A stretch of 64,000 bases of DNA from Bolinopsis microptera (taxonomy: Eukaryota; Ctenophora; Tentaculata; Lobata; Bolinopsidae), in NCBI RefSeq assembly GCF_026151205.1, contig NC_087076.1, positions 12,385,675 through 12,449,674 on the forward strand, read 5' to 3'. The translations under genes were made by a program, and so were the position numbers. Below are positions 48,701 to 59,200 of this stretch, one piece after another. Position 1 is the stretch's first letter; each line of letters starts with the position of its first letter. Under the pieces are notes generated by a model. The model worked only from the letters and a program-made list of their open reading frames with translations. It did no database searches and had not been told where the DNA came from.

Positions 48701-51700
48701 AACGTCATCCTCATGTTGTGGACCTGGAATCTGTAACCCGTAGTCTGACATGATATTCTTGAAGTCAGAGTACGGTACGCAGCCTGTCTCGTCTTTATCT
48801 AAAGACCTGAAAATGGGTAATAATAGTAATATTATTTTTGGTCTGTCAAATTAGACCCTCAACCAGTAACCACCCAGATACATCGGAGTATGGATTGGAT
48901 AATATAAAAAAAATTCTGCAGCGTAAATAAGGTTATGCAACATTTGGAGTTTAATTTATTAATCACTTGCCTACAAAAGGTAAAAAACGTTTTTTACTAA
49001 CAAAATTCTCCGGCGAAATACCTGAAATTGTCAAGAACGTCCACAAAGTCAGAGTGGAGCTGAGCGAAGAGTCGTGCCTCAGCAATGTCCGCGAACTCAG
49101 TGTCCCCAGTCTGTGGGCGATCGGAGCAGTTCTTCACGTAACCGCTCCTGCCTCTCTCCATGTACTTGCGGAGGAAGGTCTTGTAGGGTACTCGGTCCAT
49201 TATCCACGCGTCCACTAAGTCAGATCTGGAAATAAGTTGGCCATTGAAAACGAATGGATTAAATTCTTAGATAAAGAAACGAAAATTTAAATTGTTCAGC
49301 ATTTTAAACTATGAGAAAAGTCTGAAACACATTGAAGAATATGCCTCGAACCAAACCTTTGAAGTAGGGTCTCAATCTGAGATTTGGTGAGATCGACAGT
49401 GAAATGTCTCAAAACTCGCTTGAAGTCTTCTCTGGATAGAAGTCCTCGGTTTCCTTTATCGTAAACTTCAAACGCTTTCACCATGTCTAGATACCCTGCG
49501 TTAACCTGAGAAGAGAATCCACTCTGATCACACTTGCTATTTGTTTCAAAAATCAAAATTAACTGTTTAATTATTGTCCTCGCCAATCCCAGTTGTAGCT
49601 GCTCATGGTGCTCAAGCTCTTTATCAGCTGGAGGTCTTGTCACATTTTGTATGCCTACAATCTACAATGAAATATAGCAGAATACACATGGACATTGGAC
49701 AATAGAATGTTTGTATAAAATTTACGGTTGCTGATTTACGTTGGTAGCCAGCTGCCAATATCACGAATAGTTACTTGGAGTAACAGAAACCTCGGTTTTA
49801 CGGCACAACTTGGCTTTTGTGATAAGAACAGTTAACATCATCCCAGCTGGTACTTCCCCAGAACACCACCAATAAGAATGAGCCTTAGATGGGGCACCAG
49901 CTGTTTTTGTTGTCATGAAACTTTTCACGGGCGGTACAACGTTGCCCGCTTAACACGTTTAACTACAAAAAGTGAATATTTTTCTTCCATATAAAAGTTT
50001 GTGATTGTAATAAACGTCTGGTCCCTATGCTTGTGCGTGGTCGAATATTTGTCATTATACTTTTCCTGGTTAAGTAAGTATGCACAGTCTTCCAGATTTG
50101 CAAGTCTATCAATATTAGTGTTTCGAGGCAGATAACACTATAACACACATCAATTAAATATTCGCTTGATTTATTTAAAATCTGACAAATGCAGCTCTAA
50201 CAATTTCCTCACTCAGTATAGAAGAAGCACCGTGCAGTTCTAACAATTTCCTCACTCAGTATAGAAGAAGCACCGTGCAGTTCTAACAATTTCCTCACTC
50301 AGTATAGAAGAAGCACCGTGCAGTTCTAACAATTTCCTCACTCAGTATAGAAGAAGCACCGTGCAGTTCTAACAATTTCCTCACTCAGTATAGAAGAAGC
50401 ACCGTGCAGTCACTCAGGCACAATAGATGGGGAGACGAGCATAAACCTTTTAAAGAGTTACTTCTGTATCGGAGACCCAAAATGGCCGGACCACATCCAA
50501 GATCATGCTCTGAAAGCGCTGTGTAAAACTTTCAGAGCGACAGTCTGCGATTACGACTTACCAACCCTGAAAGAAATAATCACGTGGCTTAAGGAAATCA
50601 ACTCCAACTTGGGCAGCAGCGAAAAGAGGGATAAATTCAATGGTTGTTTGGAGGGTGAGTTTGAGAGGTTTTTAGAGAAGCTGCTCTGTTGGGGCCGGAA
50701 GAGTAAGGTTTACATGAAGACTTGTTTAGGGTTTGCTAAATTGTGGACCTGCGAACACACGGAGAAAGGATTATGCTACATAATGACATTTCTTTATCCC
50801 AAAGCGGATTTCTTAGTAGAAACCATCGCTGATTTCTGCCCAAAAACACGCAAGATCAACACCGACCATCATGGTAACTATGGTAACCATAGAGTAGTCA
50901 AAAGACAATACGACGTTTCCTCGATGATATCTCTGGTTAAGACAATGGTTTGTAGGGTAGACAGTATCCGGCAGATAGCCCGGTATATAGAGGAACACGT
51001 GGTGACTGATCTTCCAGGGATCACTGAGCTGGCTGATTTAATGTCCGGACCAGCTTGCTGCGTCCTGGACTCTATCAAGTAAAGTAAGTCTCTAAAGTAG
51101 GACTCTATCAAGTAAAGTATGACTCTAAAGTAGGACTCTAAAGTATGACTCTAAAGTAGGACTCTAAAGTAGGACTCTAAATTATGACTCTTAAGTAGGA
51201 CTTTATCAAGTAAAGTAGAAATCTAAAGTAGGACTCTAAAGTAGGACTCTAAAGTAGGACTCTAAAGTAGGACTCTAAAGTAGGACTCTAAAGTATGACT
51301 CTAAAGTAGGACTCTAAAGTAGGACTCTAAATTATGACTCTAAAGTAGGACTTCATCAAGTAAAGTAGAAATCTAAAGTAGGACTCTAAAGTAGGGCTCT
51401 AAAGTAGGACTCTAAAGTAGAACTCTTAAGTGGGACTCTAAAGTGGGACTCTAAAGTAAGACTCTAAAGTAGGACTCTATCAAGTAAAGTATGACTCTAA
51501 AGTAGGACTCTAAAGTATGACTCTAAAGTAGGACTCTAAAGTAGGACTCTAAAGTAGGACTCTAAAGTATGACTCTAAAGTAGGACTCTAAAGTATGACT
51601 CTAAAGTAGGACTCTAAAGTAGGACTCTAAGGTATGACTCTAAAGTAGGACTCTAAAGTAGGACTCTAAAGTATGACTCTAAAGTAGGACTCTATCAAGT

Positions 51701-54603
51701 AGTTTATTTGTGGCAATAGTTCATTTTTGAGAAGCTTTGTTAACCCTGTTAACCAGCTGTTATGCTTGGAAGGTCAAACTGGATTTTTGTAAATAAACTA
51801 GTAAAAACTAAAACGGCAGAGAGTTTATTTACAAACGATATTCAAACTGATCTGAACATTTCTGAACGACACTGAAGAAAATAAGTAACTAAATATTGTG
51901 TGATATTCTAATGGATCGTTACCTTCTGTCTTATGACATTGTAAAGTGGTGAGCTATCCTGGGTATCGTTTGAGAATAAGCTGACATCAGACATTCTCGA
52001 ACATGATCCTCTGGATACTTTGTCGTACCTGGGGTATTTAATTGTATTTAATTGGTATATAATTGGTATTTAATTGGTACAAGAGCCATTATACTTTCAT
52101 TCTACGCACGGTGACCAGACAGTATTTAATATAATTTGTACGACTTTAAATCAATTTCAAGATGCCTTGAGTTATGAATGTTTCTGTTATGTATGTTGTA
52201 CCTGAGGAATTTACTCTACCACAAAAATGACAAGTCAATATTTCCTTGATTTCGATGAAAAGTTGGAACGGTGTCATAATTTATAATTTTCATCAAAAGA
52301 ACGATTGTGATGTTGGTTGCTTAGCAAGATACGTGAGTTATAAACGTACATTTATCTTTCCACTGCTCTAATTTTGACAACATTTAGTAAATTTCCGCAC
52401 AGTACTCGCTAAAATGACATTCCAATTTCATCGAATAATACACCAAATTCCTAAAATTGGACAGGGTTCACAACTTCAAAATATCAAGGAAAATAAAGAG
52501 TGAAACTTACGACGAGACCAGCTTTTCGACAGCGTGAGTAGGAAGGGATATCCCGGTTTCCGATAAGGATTCTCTGTAAGACAACGCTTCCTTTGTCTTG
52601 GCACTTCTTGCACTCCCCGGGCGACTGCCCCTGCTAGCTAAAGAAGCTCTACTCGGTTGAGAAGCCCTGTTTCCAGGAGTTACCGGGGTTACCGGGCCGG
52701 AGTGGGGTCGCTTCCTGGATGAGGAACCACTCGGGGGACGCGACACCGCACTTCTGGGACGAACAGACCGCGCCTGTCGGAAAGTCCAGTCATTAATTCA
52801 AGTTTACCTTCAAAATTAATTTACCATTGATATTGTTGAACCTTTCATTCCATGGAATCATGCCATCTAAAGGCCGGGAGATAAAGCAGACTCACGATGC
52901 TAGAAGCAGTCTGCGCCCGGGAGGGAGGGCGGGTAACAGACAGGGCGTGGGGACTCATTATGTGATCACGTGATGGGGTGTGATCACGTGATGCCGGGGT
53001 GTGAGAGTGGCTGGTGGAGGGACGGGATGTCTTGAGAGAGCTCCTGCTGGGGAGCTGCTGTTCTGTGGCCACTCTCTGGGACACGTGCTCTAGGAGGTCC
53101 TCTGACATCAGGCTCCAATTCTGAGGAATGGGTGTATATTAAATAGCATCGCAAATCGCAATATTGTCATAGTCATTGTTCTAGAATGTAAATTCCTATA
53201 GCTGATACCTATGTTATCTTATTTAATTACAGTAAAACCCCAATTTACCGCGAGCATTTCAGTCCCCAAACTCGGGGTTTTACTGTAAAGACCTGGTTAA
53301 ACTTACCCCAAACTCGGGGTTTTACTGTAAAGACCTGGTTAAACTTACCCCAAACTCGGGGTTTTACTGTAAAGACCTGGTTAAACTTACCGACAGAGGA
53401 CTGCAAGCCACACTTCTTGTAACCGGTGGAGGCCCTGACAGTTCTCCTGATACTATGCCTGCAAATACTTTAGGAAACATTAGTTCCTTGTAATGCTACA
53501 TCACTGACACATGAACTGACACCTTACTTACCAACACATGATAAACTGACACACTAGTACAACACAGGATAAACTGACACCTTACTTACCAACTAATCGG
53601 TCCAGTGACTCCTGAATGCTCAACTGACGAGTTTTCTTAATCACACAAATTATTCATACTTGCTTTAAAAATGCTAAGACACAAATGACCTACACATGGT
53701 CACACACATTAAATCTAATTGCACAACACTTGACATGGAGACAGAAAGTTCAGGCAATCAAAATCATTCGTGAGATCTGGGATGCAATTAGGTTGAGAAA
53801 TGCTCCTGAAGAGAAATTTGCAAATCGAAAGAAAAATATGAACAATTATTTAACTGATTCAGGGCGAATATTCGGTATACATAGTTTATTATATTAATTA
53901 CTAGGAAAGGGGTGAGAAGAATGAAGATTAACTCTATGTTAAAATATATTCTGCATATTCTGAAAATGTCTCACGGTTCTTGATGTTGCTGACTTCCGCT
54001 GATTCCTGCCTATGAGCATTCCTTGTCCGGGTAAGTTCCAGAAGATCAGCTGTACTCTCAGCCACTGAAGGGACCGCGACATCACCTGGACCTTCAATGT
54101 TTAGTTTAAGACGTTAATACTTAAAATCACGTTCATAACCGGTAGAAGAATAAGAACACAGATGAAATATTATATTTACAAGATCCTGACCTAATCTCCG
54201 GACAACACTTGCAGGTCGCCAGGATTGCTCTGAAGGTCCCCGGGACTCCTTCCTGGACTCCCTGCTCTGCTGCTCCCTCAAGAGGGCCTCGTCTATCAGC
54301 TGGATGCGGGGGGAGGTGGAGGGAGGTGGTGGAGGAGGTTTGTTATAGTGACTCCCACTCTTACATCCTCGCTTCAGAATATCATTCCCTTTTATTGAAA
54401 TTCCTGAGGATTTGCTCATATGAAGTTTAATCGATAGTGAAAATAGCGAAAAAAATCAAGACGAAATATTAGTTATGGAACTTAAAAATAAATCTTTAAA
54501 GAAAGAGACATTATGGTAATTTGAGCTGACCTAGTTCACCCTGTTTAGGAGTGTTGAGTTGTGGAAGGGAGTTGAGGCGGCGAGGTGGTTGCCTGGTTGG
54601 CAT
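36730..54603 (-). CDS. EF-hand protein (EFCAB6-like), 15 exons, ~680 residues
   Basis: Exons in transcript order: 54531-54603, 54191-54403, 53975-54091, 53391-53458, 52896-53120, 52511-52773, 51923-52028, 49357-49505, 49022-49225, 48663-48806, 46849-46909, 42906-43040, 38170-38241, 37717-37829, 36730-36829. Every junction is GT-AG and phases match throughout, giving 2043 bp. The ATG at 54603 has an in-frame TAA 12 bp upstream; the stop is TAA at 36730-36732. Residues 1-320 are Pro/Ser/Arg-rich and probably disordered. From ~356 on there are EF-hand-like units: FEVYDKGNRGLLSREDF, SLDKDETGCVPYSDF, MQHYDTQRDGHINIGTF and VINTYDTGFKGVIPYRKF. Several loops lack ligand residues, so calcium binding is likely weak or structural. 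Family and layout recall axonemal EF-hand proteins such as EFCAB6, by inference. Two plus-strand genes lie inside its introns. Minisatellites sit at the edges of exons 4, 11, 12 and 15. Confidence 0.8.
36822..37046. repeat. 32-bp minisatellite copying the last-exon acceptor
   Basis: Seven almost perfect copies, starting every 32 bp from 36822 to 37014. On the minus strand each contains CCTATTTGCAG followed by GGTGGATG, the first 8 bp of the EF-hand gene's last exon (starts 36829). The intron thus ends with seven consecutive identical 3' splice sites. Confidence 0.95.
38845..39167 (-). mobile_element. Non-autonomous Helitron, copy 2
   Basis: 323 bp, reverse-complement copy of 7272-7588 with the same TC and CTAG termini and an A|T target. 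It lies in intron 12 of the EF-hand gene, 5' of the nested dehydrogenase gene. Confidence 0.8.
40036..42387 (+). CDS. Zinc-dependent alcohol dehydrogenase, cinnamyl-alcohol-dehydrogenase type
   Basis: Exons 40036-40264, 41343-41548 and 41659-42387 (GT-AG; intron phases 1 and 0) encode 387 residues. It is a medium-chain dehydrogenase that interconverts aldehydes and alcohols with NADP(H). Catalytic zinc ligands are Cys58 (CGICHSD), His86 (GHE) and Cys190 (ILCAGIT). The structural zinc site is Cys117, 120, 123 and 131 in the expected C-x2-C-x2-C-x7-C spacing. The nucleotide fold has GIGGLG at 217-222, followed by SSSDKK, which favours NADPH. Length is slightly above the usual 350-360. All key residues are present. 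It is nested, antisense, in intron 12 of the EF-hand gene. Intron 1 is nearly filled by a 36-bp minisatellite. The family is commonest in plants, fungi and bacteria, so an old transfer is possible, but the introns show it is settled in this genome. Confidence 0.9.
40325..41342. repeat. 36-bp minisatellite filling dehydrogenase intron 1
   Basis: About 28 copies of a 36-bp unit with only a handful of substitutions. Each unit has TTCTTAAC, a good branch-point match, followed by ACTACTACTTACC. The last unit is altered to ACTATTACTTGCCAG, and its AG is the 3' splice site at 41341-41342. The array therefore multiplies the region just upstream of the acceptor. Long open frames over it on both strands are artefacts of the period being a multiple of three. 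Confidence 0.95.
42692..42697 (+). promoter_or_regulatory. Candidate poly(A) signal of the dehydrogenase gene
   Basis: AATAAA 305 bp after the stop codon, before the first bases of the antisense 11-bp array. It is the closest canonical hexamer downstream of the stop. Confidence 0.5.
42735..42890. repeat. 11-bp minisatellite near the exon 12 donor of the EF-hand gene
   Basis: About 14 copies of CATGCTGTAAA with a few A/G variants (AGTGCTGTAAA at the exon-proximal end). It begins about 15 bp inside the intron after the GTAAGA donor. On the minus strand each unit reads TTTACAGCATG. Confidence 0.85.
43034..43325. repeat. ~40-bp minisatellite copying the exon 12 acceptor
   Basis: Seven units starting at 43034, 43068, 43108, 43148, 43197, 43237 and 43277. 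On the minus strand each contains CCTATATCTGCAG followed by GCGTTGT, the first bases of exon 12 (starts 43040). Two units also carry GGGACAACGC, extending the exon copy to about 10-12 bp. Unit length varies from 34 to 49 bp. Confidence 0.9.
44440..46850. repeat. 2.4-kb composite minisatellite copying the exon 11 donor
   Basis: Built from a 14-bp core GCTAGTTACCATGG and a longer unit adding CTGATAAAGTAATGTAGT, arranged in higher-order blocks of ~45-110 bp. On the minus strand the core reads GCCATG|GTAACTAG, which is exactly the end of exon 11 plus its 5' splice site at 46848-46849. The intron of the EF-hand gene therefore starts with roughly a hundred copies of its own donor. One- and two-base variants (CATAGC, CTATGG, CCGTGG) recur in linked patterns, a sign of block duplication. 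Confidence 0.95.
46953..48513. mobile_element. Degenerate mariner-type element with long inverted repeats
   Basis: 1561 bp flanked by TA (46951-46952, 48514-48515), ends CAGGGTGGCCCAAAAGTGAC and complement. The inverted repeats extend inward for ~330 bp with good identity. It holds remnants of a minus-strand transposase. The TA target and the CAGGGTGGCCC end match the Tc1/mariner superfamily (rosa-like). It lies in intron 10 of the EF-hand gene. Confidence 0.85.
47400..48027 (-). pseudogene. Mariner transposase remnant
   Basis: The N-terminal ~100 codons (48027-47725) begin MVHYPPYTAEQRLFVYL, a helix-turn-helix DNA-binding start usual for mariner-like transposases. Downstream, another frame has a VTIWCAISSRGILGPYF-type segment near 47.5 kb, typical of the catalytic core after the second Asp. 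The parts between are deleted or frameshifted, and the DD(E/D) triad cannot be followed, so it is inactive. Confidence 0.7.
49990..49997 (+). promoter_or_regulatory. TATA box of the nested secreted-protein gene
   Basis: TATAAAAG lies 37 bp upstream of the ATG at 50027. If initiation is ~28 bp downstream, the 5' UTR is only about ten bases. Confidence 0.55.
50027..51082 (+). CDS. Small secreted cysteine-containing protein, two exons, unknown family
   Basis: Exon 1 is 50027-50073 and exon 2 is 50389-51082, joined GTAAGT...CTCACTCAG in phase 2, giving 246 residues. Exon 1 encodes a short signal peptide (MLVRGRIFVIILFLV). The mature part has about 14 cysteines (for example WTCEHTEKGLCYI, PACCVLD), looks mainly helical, and ends DSIK before a TAA stop. 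I do not recognise it. It lies antisense in intron 7 of the EF-hand gene. Its only intron ends in five copies of a 43-bp unit containing the acceptor, and the DNA after its stop is an array containing copies of the stop region. A TATA box 37 bp upstream supports the start. Confidence 0.75.
50191..50405. repeat. 43-bp minisatellite copying the exon 2 acceptor
   Basis: Five copies starting every 43 bp from 50191 to 50363. Each holds TTCTAAC (branch-point match), a pyrimidine tract, CTCACTCAG and the first ~17-20 bp of exon 2 of the secreted-protein gene. Use of an upstream copy would add exactly 43 bp or a multiple, changing the frame unless three are added. Confidence 0.95.
51067..51700. repeat. 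Array containing copies of the gene's 3' end
   Basis: Units of 14 bp (GACTCTAAAGTAGGA and variants) are interspersed with the longer GACTCTATCAAGTAAAGTA. The latter copies the last codons and stop of the secreted-protein gene (GACTCTATCAAGTAA). It starts at the stop codon and runs ~630 bp. Confidence 0.85.
53262..53390. repeat. Three-copy 43-bp repeat at the exon 4 donor
   Basis: Units of AAACTCGGGGTTTTACTG plus TAAAGACCTGGTTAAACTTACC. On the minus strand each starts GGTAAGTTTAACCAGG, the same as the true donor of exon 4 (53391). Three good 5' splice sites therefore stand in series. Each unit also contains CTTTACAG, a possible acceptor. Confidence 0.85.
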
Positions 54604-55097
54604 GGCAACCACTTAACCCAACTTCTTCACTGATATCAAACAGCACTCCTGGTCCTAATGTACAGAGAAACAACGTAAGACATAAAATACTGCATTATTT
54701 TAACAATGAACATACGTAATGCGATCTATAATTAATCGAAGATAGTTTACAATAAAGCATTCAATGATCCGTAAAGGCATGTGCAATATAAAAAGTTGTC
54801 CAGCCGACAAGCACTTTATTAAAACAGAGAATAAGTGGATTTATACTGTTGTGCAGAGTTAACACTAGCTAACACTTATCACTCCTGCATCACAAGGACG
54901 CAGCTCTTAGTGGTCACTAAATCCAATCCAGCACAACAAAGACTACTAAATTACAAACTTACTAATAAACAACAGATGAAAAGTCAAGCAGAAAACAGTA
55001 CGCCAGCCTCTGTACTGAGAGAGCTAGAGAGAGAGAATTGTAGAATTAGCAAGCTTAGCAATCTGTTTCTACCATGCAAGAGGTGTATACACTGTGA

Positions 55098-55348
<251 letters not shown>

Positions 55349-55973
55349 GGAGCGCCAGTATCACCCCCACCAGCTAGTAATCTACCACCATGGAACCTCG
55401 TGTGGGCACAGGAGTACTGACTACTAGTATTCAGTTGTAAAACTGACAATTGAGGCAGTGGAACAGAAAAAGGAGGACTATTCATAAAAGAGATCAATCA
55501 ACACGCTGCTCATGATTTTGATCATTGAAAGGCATTACTGGTTGTTGTCATGGTAACCAGAGAAACACTTAAAAAATTGTCAATCGAGCCAAAGGTAACC
55601 ACTGTCAAATGAATATTGAATGCCCGATCGATAACATATCACCGAAAATGTCCAATAACATATCACCGAAAATGAATCAATAACATTATCATTTATCAGT
55701 CGAAAGATAAGCATAATGACACTCAGAGAGCATGCCATAATGTAGGACGTTGCTATCGTAATCAAAAGAAAAATAAAGTATCCTAGCAACAGAGCGATCC
55801 AGGGGTGGTACCAGATGGCAACCGGTATTTAAAACATCCGGAATTAATAAGGGGCAGACCGATATAAAGTTAATACACTGTCCCGTGATCAGTATCCCTG
55901 CACTAAAGTAGTAACAGGAAGATTATATTCGCAATTACTCCACTCCAATACATCACTGTTCGGAGATTTGTAA

Positions 55974-56262
55974 AAGTGAGTCAGTGAGTCAGTGAGTCAG
56001 TGAGTCAGTGAGTCAGTGAGTCAGTGAGTCAGTGAGTCAGTGAGTCAGTGAGTCAGTGAGTCAGTGAGTCAGTGAGTCAGTGAGTCAGTGAGTCAGTGAG
56101 TCAGTGAGTCAGTGAGTCAGTGAGTCAGTGAGTCAGTGAGTCAGTGAGTCAGTGAGTCAGTGAGTCAGTGAGTCAGTGAGTCAGTGAGTCAGTGAGTCAG
56201 TGAGTCAGCCAGTCAGCCAGTGAGTCAGTCAGCCAGTGAGTCAGTCAGCCAGTGAGCCAGTA
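55974..56262. repeat. (GTGAGTCA)n octamer array
   Basis: About 30 perfect copies of an 8-bp unit, degrading at the right end into GCCA-containing variants. Every unit contains TGAGTCA, the consensus AP-1 (bZIP) site, and also a GTGAGT donor core. Confidence 0.95.
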
Positions 56263-56269
56263 ATTGTGA

Positions 56270-59200
56270 TGCGATGGGCCCAGAGCCAGTCAGTCACTCG
56301 GCTCTAAGAAAATGATTTTAGATACTTGTGAATGTGCATCAAGGTGGCGATAAGGCTCTTAATCAGGAACAGTAACTAATATACTATTAGATTCGGGAGG
56401 ATCCAGTAAAATTGCGATCCTGTTAAACAAGAGATTGACGTAACATTGACAATTCATCAAAACCCAAACTGGAATCCATTTTTCAACAATAAAGGCCAAC
56501 AATAAAGTTCAACGATGCGGATAAAGGCCAATAGTACGGATAAAGGCCAATAATGAAGGTCCCGACAGTTTTAAGCAATTAACCCTGAGCTCATGAGCAG
56601 TTCCACCCAACTTTTTATCATACCTTTCTTACTAATAACCAGTACAGTACCAGTACAGATATCACCCCTATATTCGGGCGTTTAAATGTATCAAATTATC
56701 AACAGAAAACGGAAAACTTGTCAATCGGGACAAATCAGTCGAAGAAAAGATCTAGTGGAAGACGAATTGTGGGGTTAATCCAGGTGAATAATAGAAATGT
56801 GTCTGCAAAAGATTGCAGCAAATTGGCAGAATATGAAACGTTTCCCTCGCGTCATTGAATCGGTGGATTGCAGATCACCAGTTTCACAATCCTAAAGTGT
56901 AGTGGCAGGGGAGCAGCTGGCACTCACCGCATATACAACGCCACTGGTACTTATCAAGAGCATCAACTCATGGCCATCTCTTATGATTCAAATTCACGCT
57001 TCAATAGAAAATAGGCTTACATGAGTATAATCTGCTCATATTATACAGCATTTCAAAACATATTATGCTAAGAACAGACTGAAACCGAATACGAAGAAAT
57101 CATCCAATGAAGCCACTTGAACTTTCCACTGTTCCCTTTTATGGCGATATTGTGTCCCATTAACATTAGGGGTCATGTCCAGTTCACATTAAACGTAATT
57201 TAGATTTTAGTAAACCGAATAGAAGTAAAAATAATAGTAAAACTTAGTGTAGAATGTGCAACTGCTATCACCATGACAACAAGAACTGCTGTCACTGACT
57301 GCCGTAGAAATGAAAAAAAGTTGAGTGACTCTAATCGTCTGATTTTCTTATCGCTGATCTGGTTAGAAATTTGTAGCCTTATCAAACCAAAAGTAGAAAA
57401 CCCTAAAATGCGAGCACACGCCAGTCAAACAGAAACAAATTAAAGTTAAACAAGAACTAAAACCAGGACACAAGTTACCATGACACTAGAAATAATTTAT
57501 CATTTCTGATGCATTCTGTTGTAGCAGTAACCAAGGTAACCGATGATAAATAATGCAGGTATCGTGTCCCTAATCGAATTTGAACACTTAGCGCTGTGCT
57601 GGGTCAGTAGCAGCACTCCTCCACTCCAAAAAAGGAGGACCTGAACTAACTTGTGAAATTCCACAAGTTTAAAACTTAATCAAAATAAAATATTACACAC
57701 TTAATCTTTTTAAATAACCTAATAAGCTAAACTGTTAAGATAAAGTTCATACGCCCGCTTCAGACCCGGTTCTTGTTCTTTCCTGAGCCTAATTTATCAA
57801 CAAGTCCCCATAATGAACATTTGTAATAATATATTTTGCAGGTTCTCCAATTAAATCAATTATTTAATAGCCGCGGTCGTGGTATAAAGTAGATCCGCTT
57901 CAGGCCGTGAACTAACAAACTTTATCAATCTTATCAGATTAGTGCCACAATTAGAAGGGCCGTACTAGCCCGGAGGTTTCCTTCTCACCACCGCAAACTG
58001 AGTCGTGGTTTTTTATTTTAGCGTTCGGTCCGTTTCACCAGATTTTGTAACTTAGTTTCTAAACAACCAAAAAACCGTTAATACATGGCAGCCAAGAACT
58101 TGATGCCAGAAGAAGTGGCGTAACGTTGCAGTACAGTGGGGTCAGCGGGGCCCTTCGTTATACGCCACTGAATTGGATGCCTACGAAGTGATGCAAAAAC
58201 TTATCTTATATAAGTGCACACACGTGCAGAACAACAAACAAACGAACAGACTGACACACACATGTACGCACCTTCACCAGAGCCCTCAGCTGCTCTCCTT
58301 ATTCATTACTGCATTTTTATTTGCATATTTCAAGTTGTTGTCTTCTCGATAAAACCCCGATGTGAACCCATGGTTTAGAGAAATTCGTTTCCCTTTTTCC
58401 AATTTCCGATACATAACATGACCTCATCAATCATATTATTCAAACATTTGTATTTTGTTTGAGAAATCTGATATCAAGTACAGTCATGGTTCGTTGAGGC
58501 TTGAGCCAGTGAGTCCGCTTACACCAGTACAGATGGTATGATATAAATTGCACGTGACGTAATACCGCCGCGCAAGCGCCATGATACTAATCTGAATAGC
58601 AAGAAAATTAGCCGGATACTCATGGCCCCTACTTGACATTAATCGATGAAAGGCGTGACCTCGCGACATCTTTTAAATTATCATCTTCCAATATCCCGAT
58701 TCGATGAGGTCAGTACAATTAGTATAGGAGGTAGAATTTTCCATTCAATGATTTAGCATGAGAAATTACTCGGATCAAATTGGAAGGGCTGGAGAAGTCC
58801 CGAATTTAGCATATGACCTGCATCATAACATTTGGTTCTAATAGTCTGTTAATCTTCCTTTTTTCCATGTACATATTCATAAAGTTGTGGTTTTTAAAGT
58901 GCAGTCTGTAGAGTTGTCTACCGGCCGACGGTTGTCACAATATTTTCTGTTTATTAGCTCTGTGTTATTGTAGCCGCCGTTTGTGCTTTGCTTTTGTTTT
59001 GTTTTTTCTTTCCTGTTTTTTTTTCTTTTCGGTGACATTTCACAAAATACCGTCGTAGTAGTACTAACCCATCGCTAATCGTTCATCAAAACAGTTACCG
59101 AATGTTATATTTGTCTGAAAAACGAGGAACGTTTGATTTTACATTCCAGAAATCGATTGGACCTCATATAAATTATAGATTGTCGGGCAATGTGAGTTGT

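Noticed and set aside
53685-53897. Plus-strand ORF of 70 codons in an EF-hand gene intron
   Set aside because: No domain, splice signal or promoter; compatible with chance in AT-rich intron sequence.
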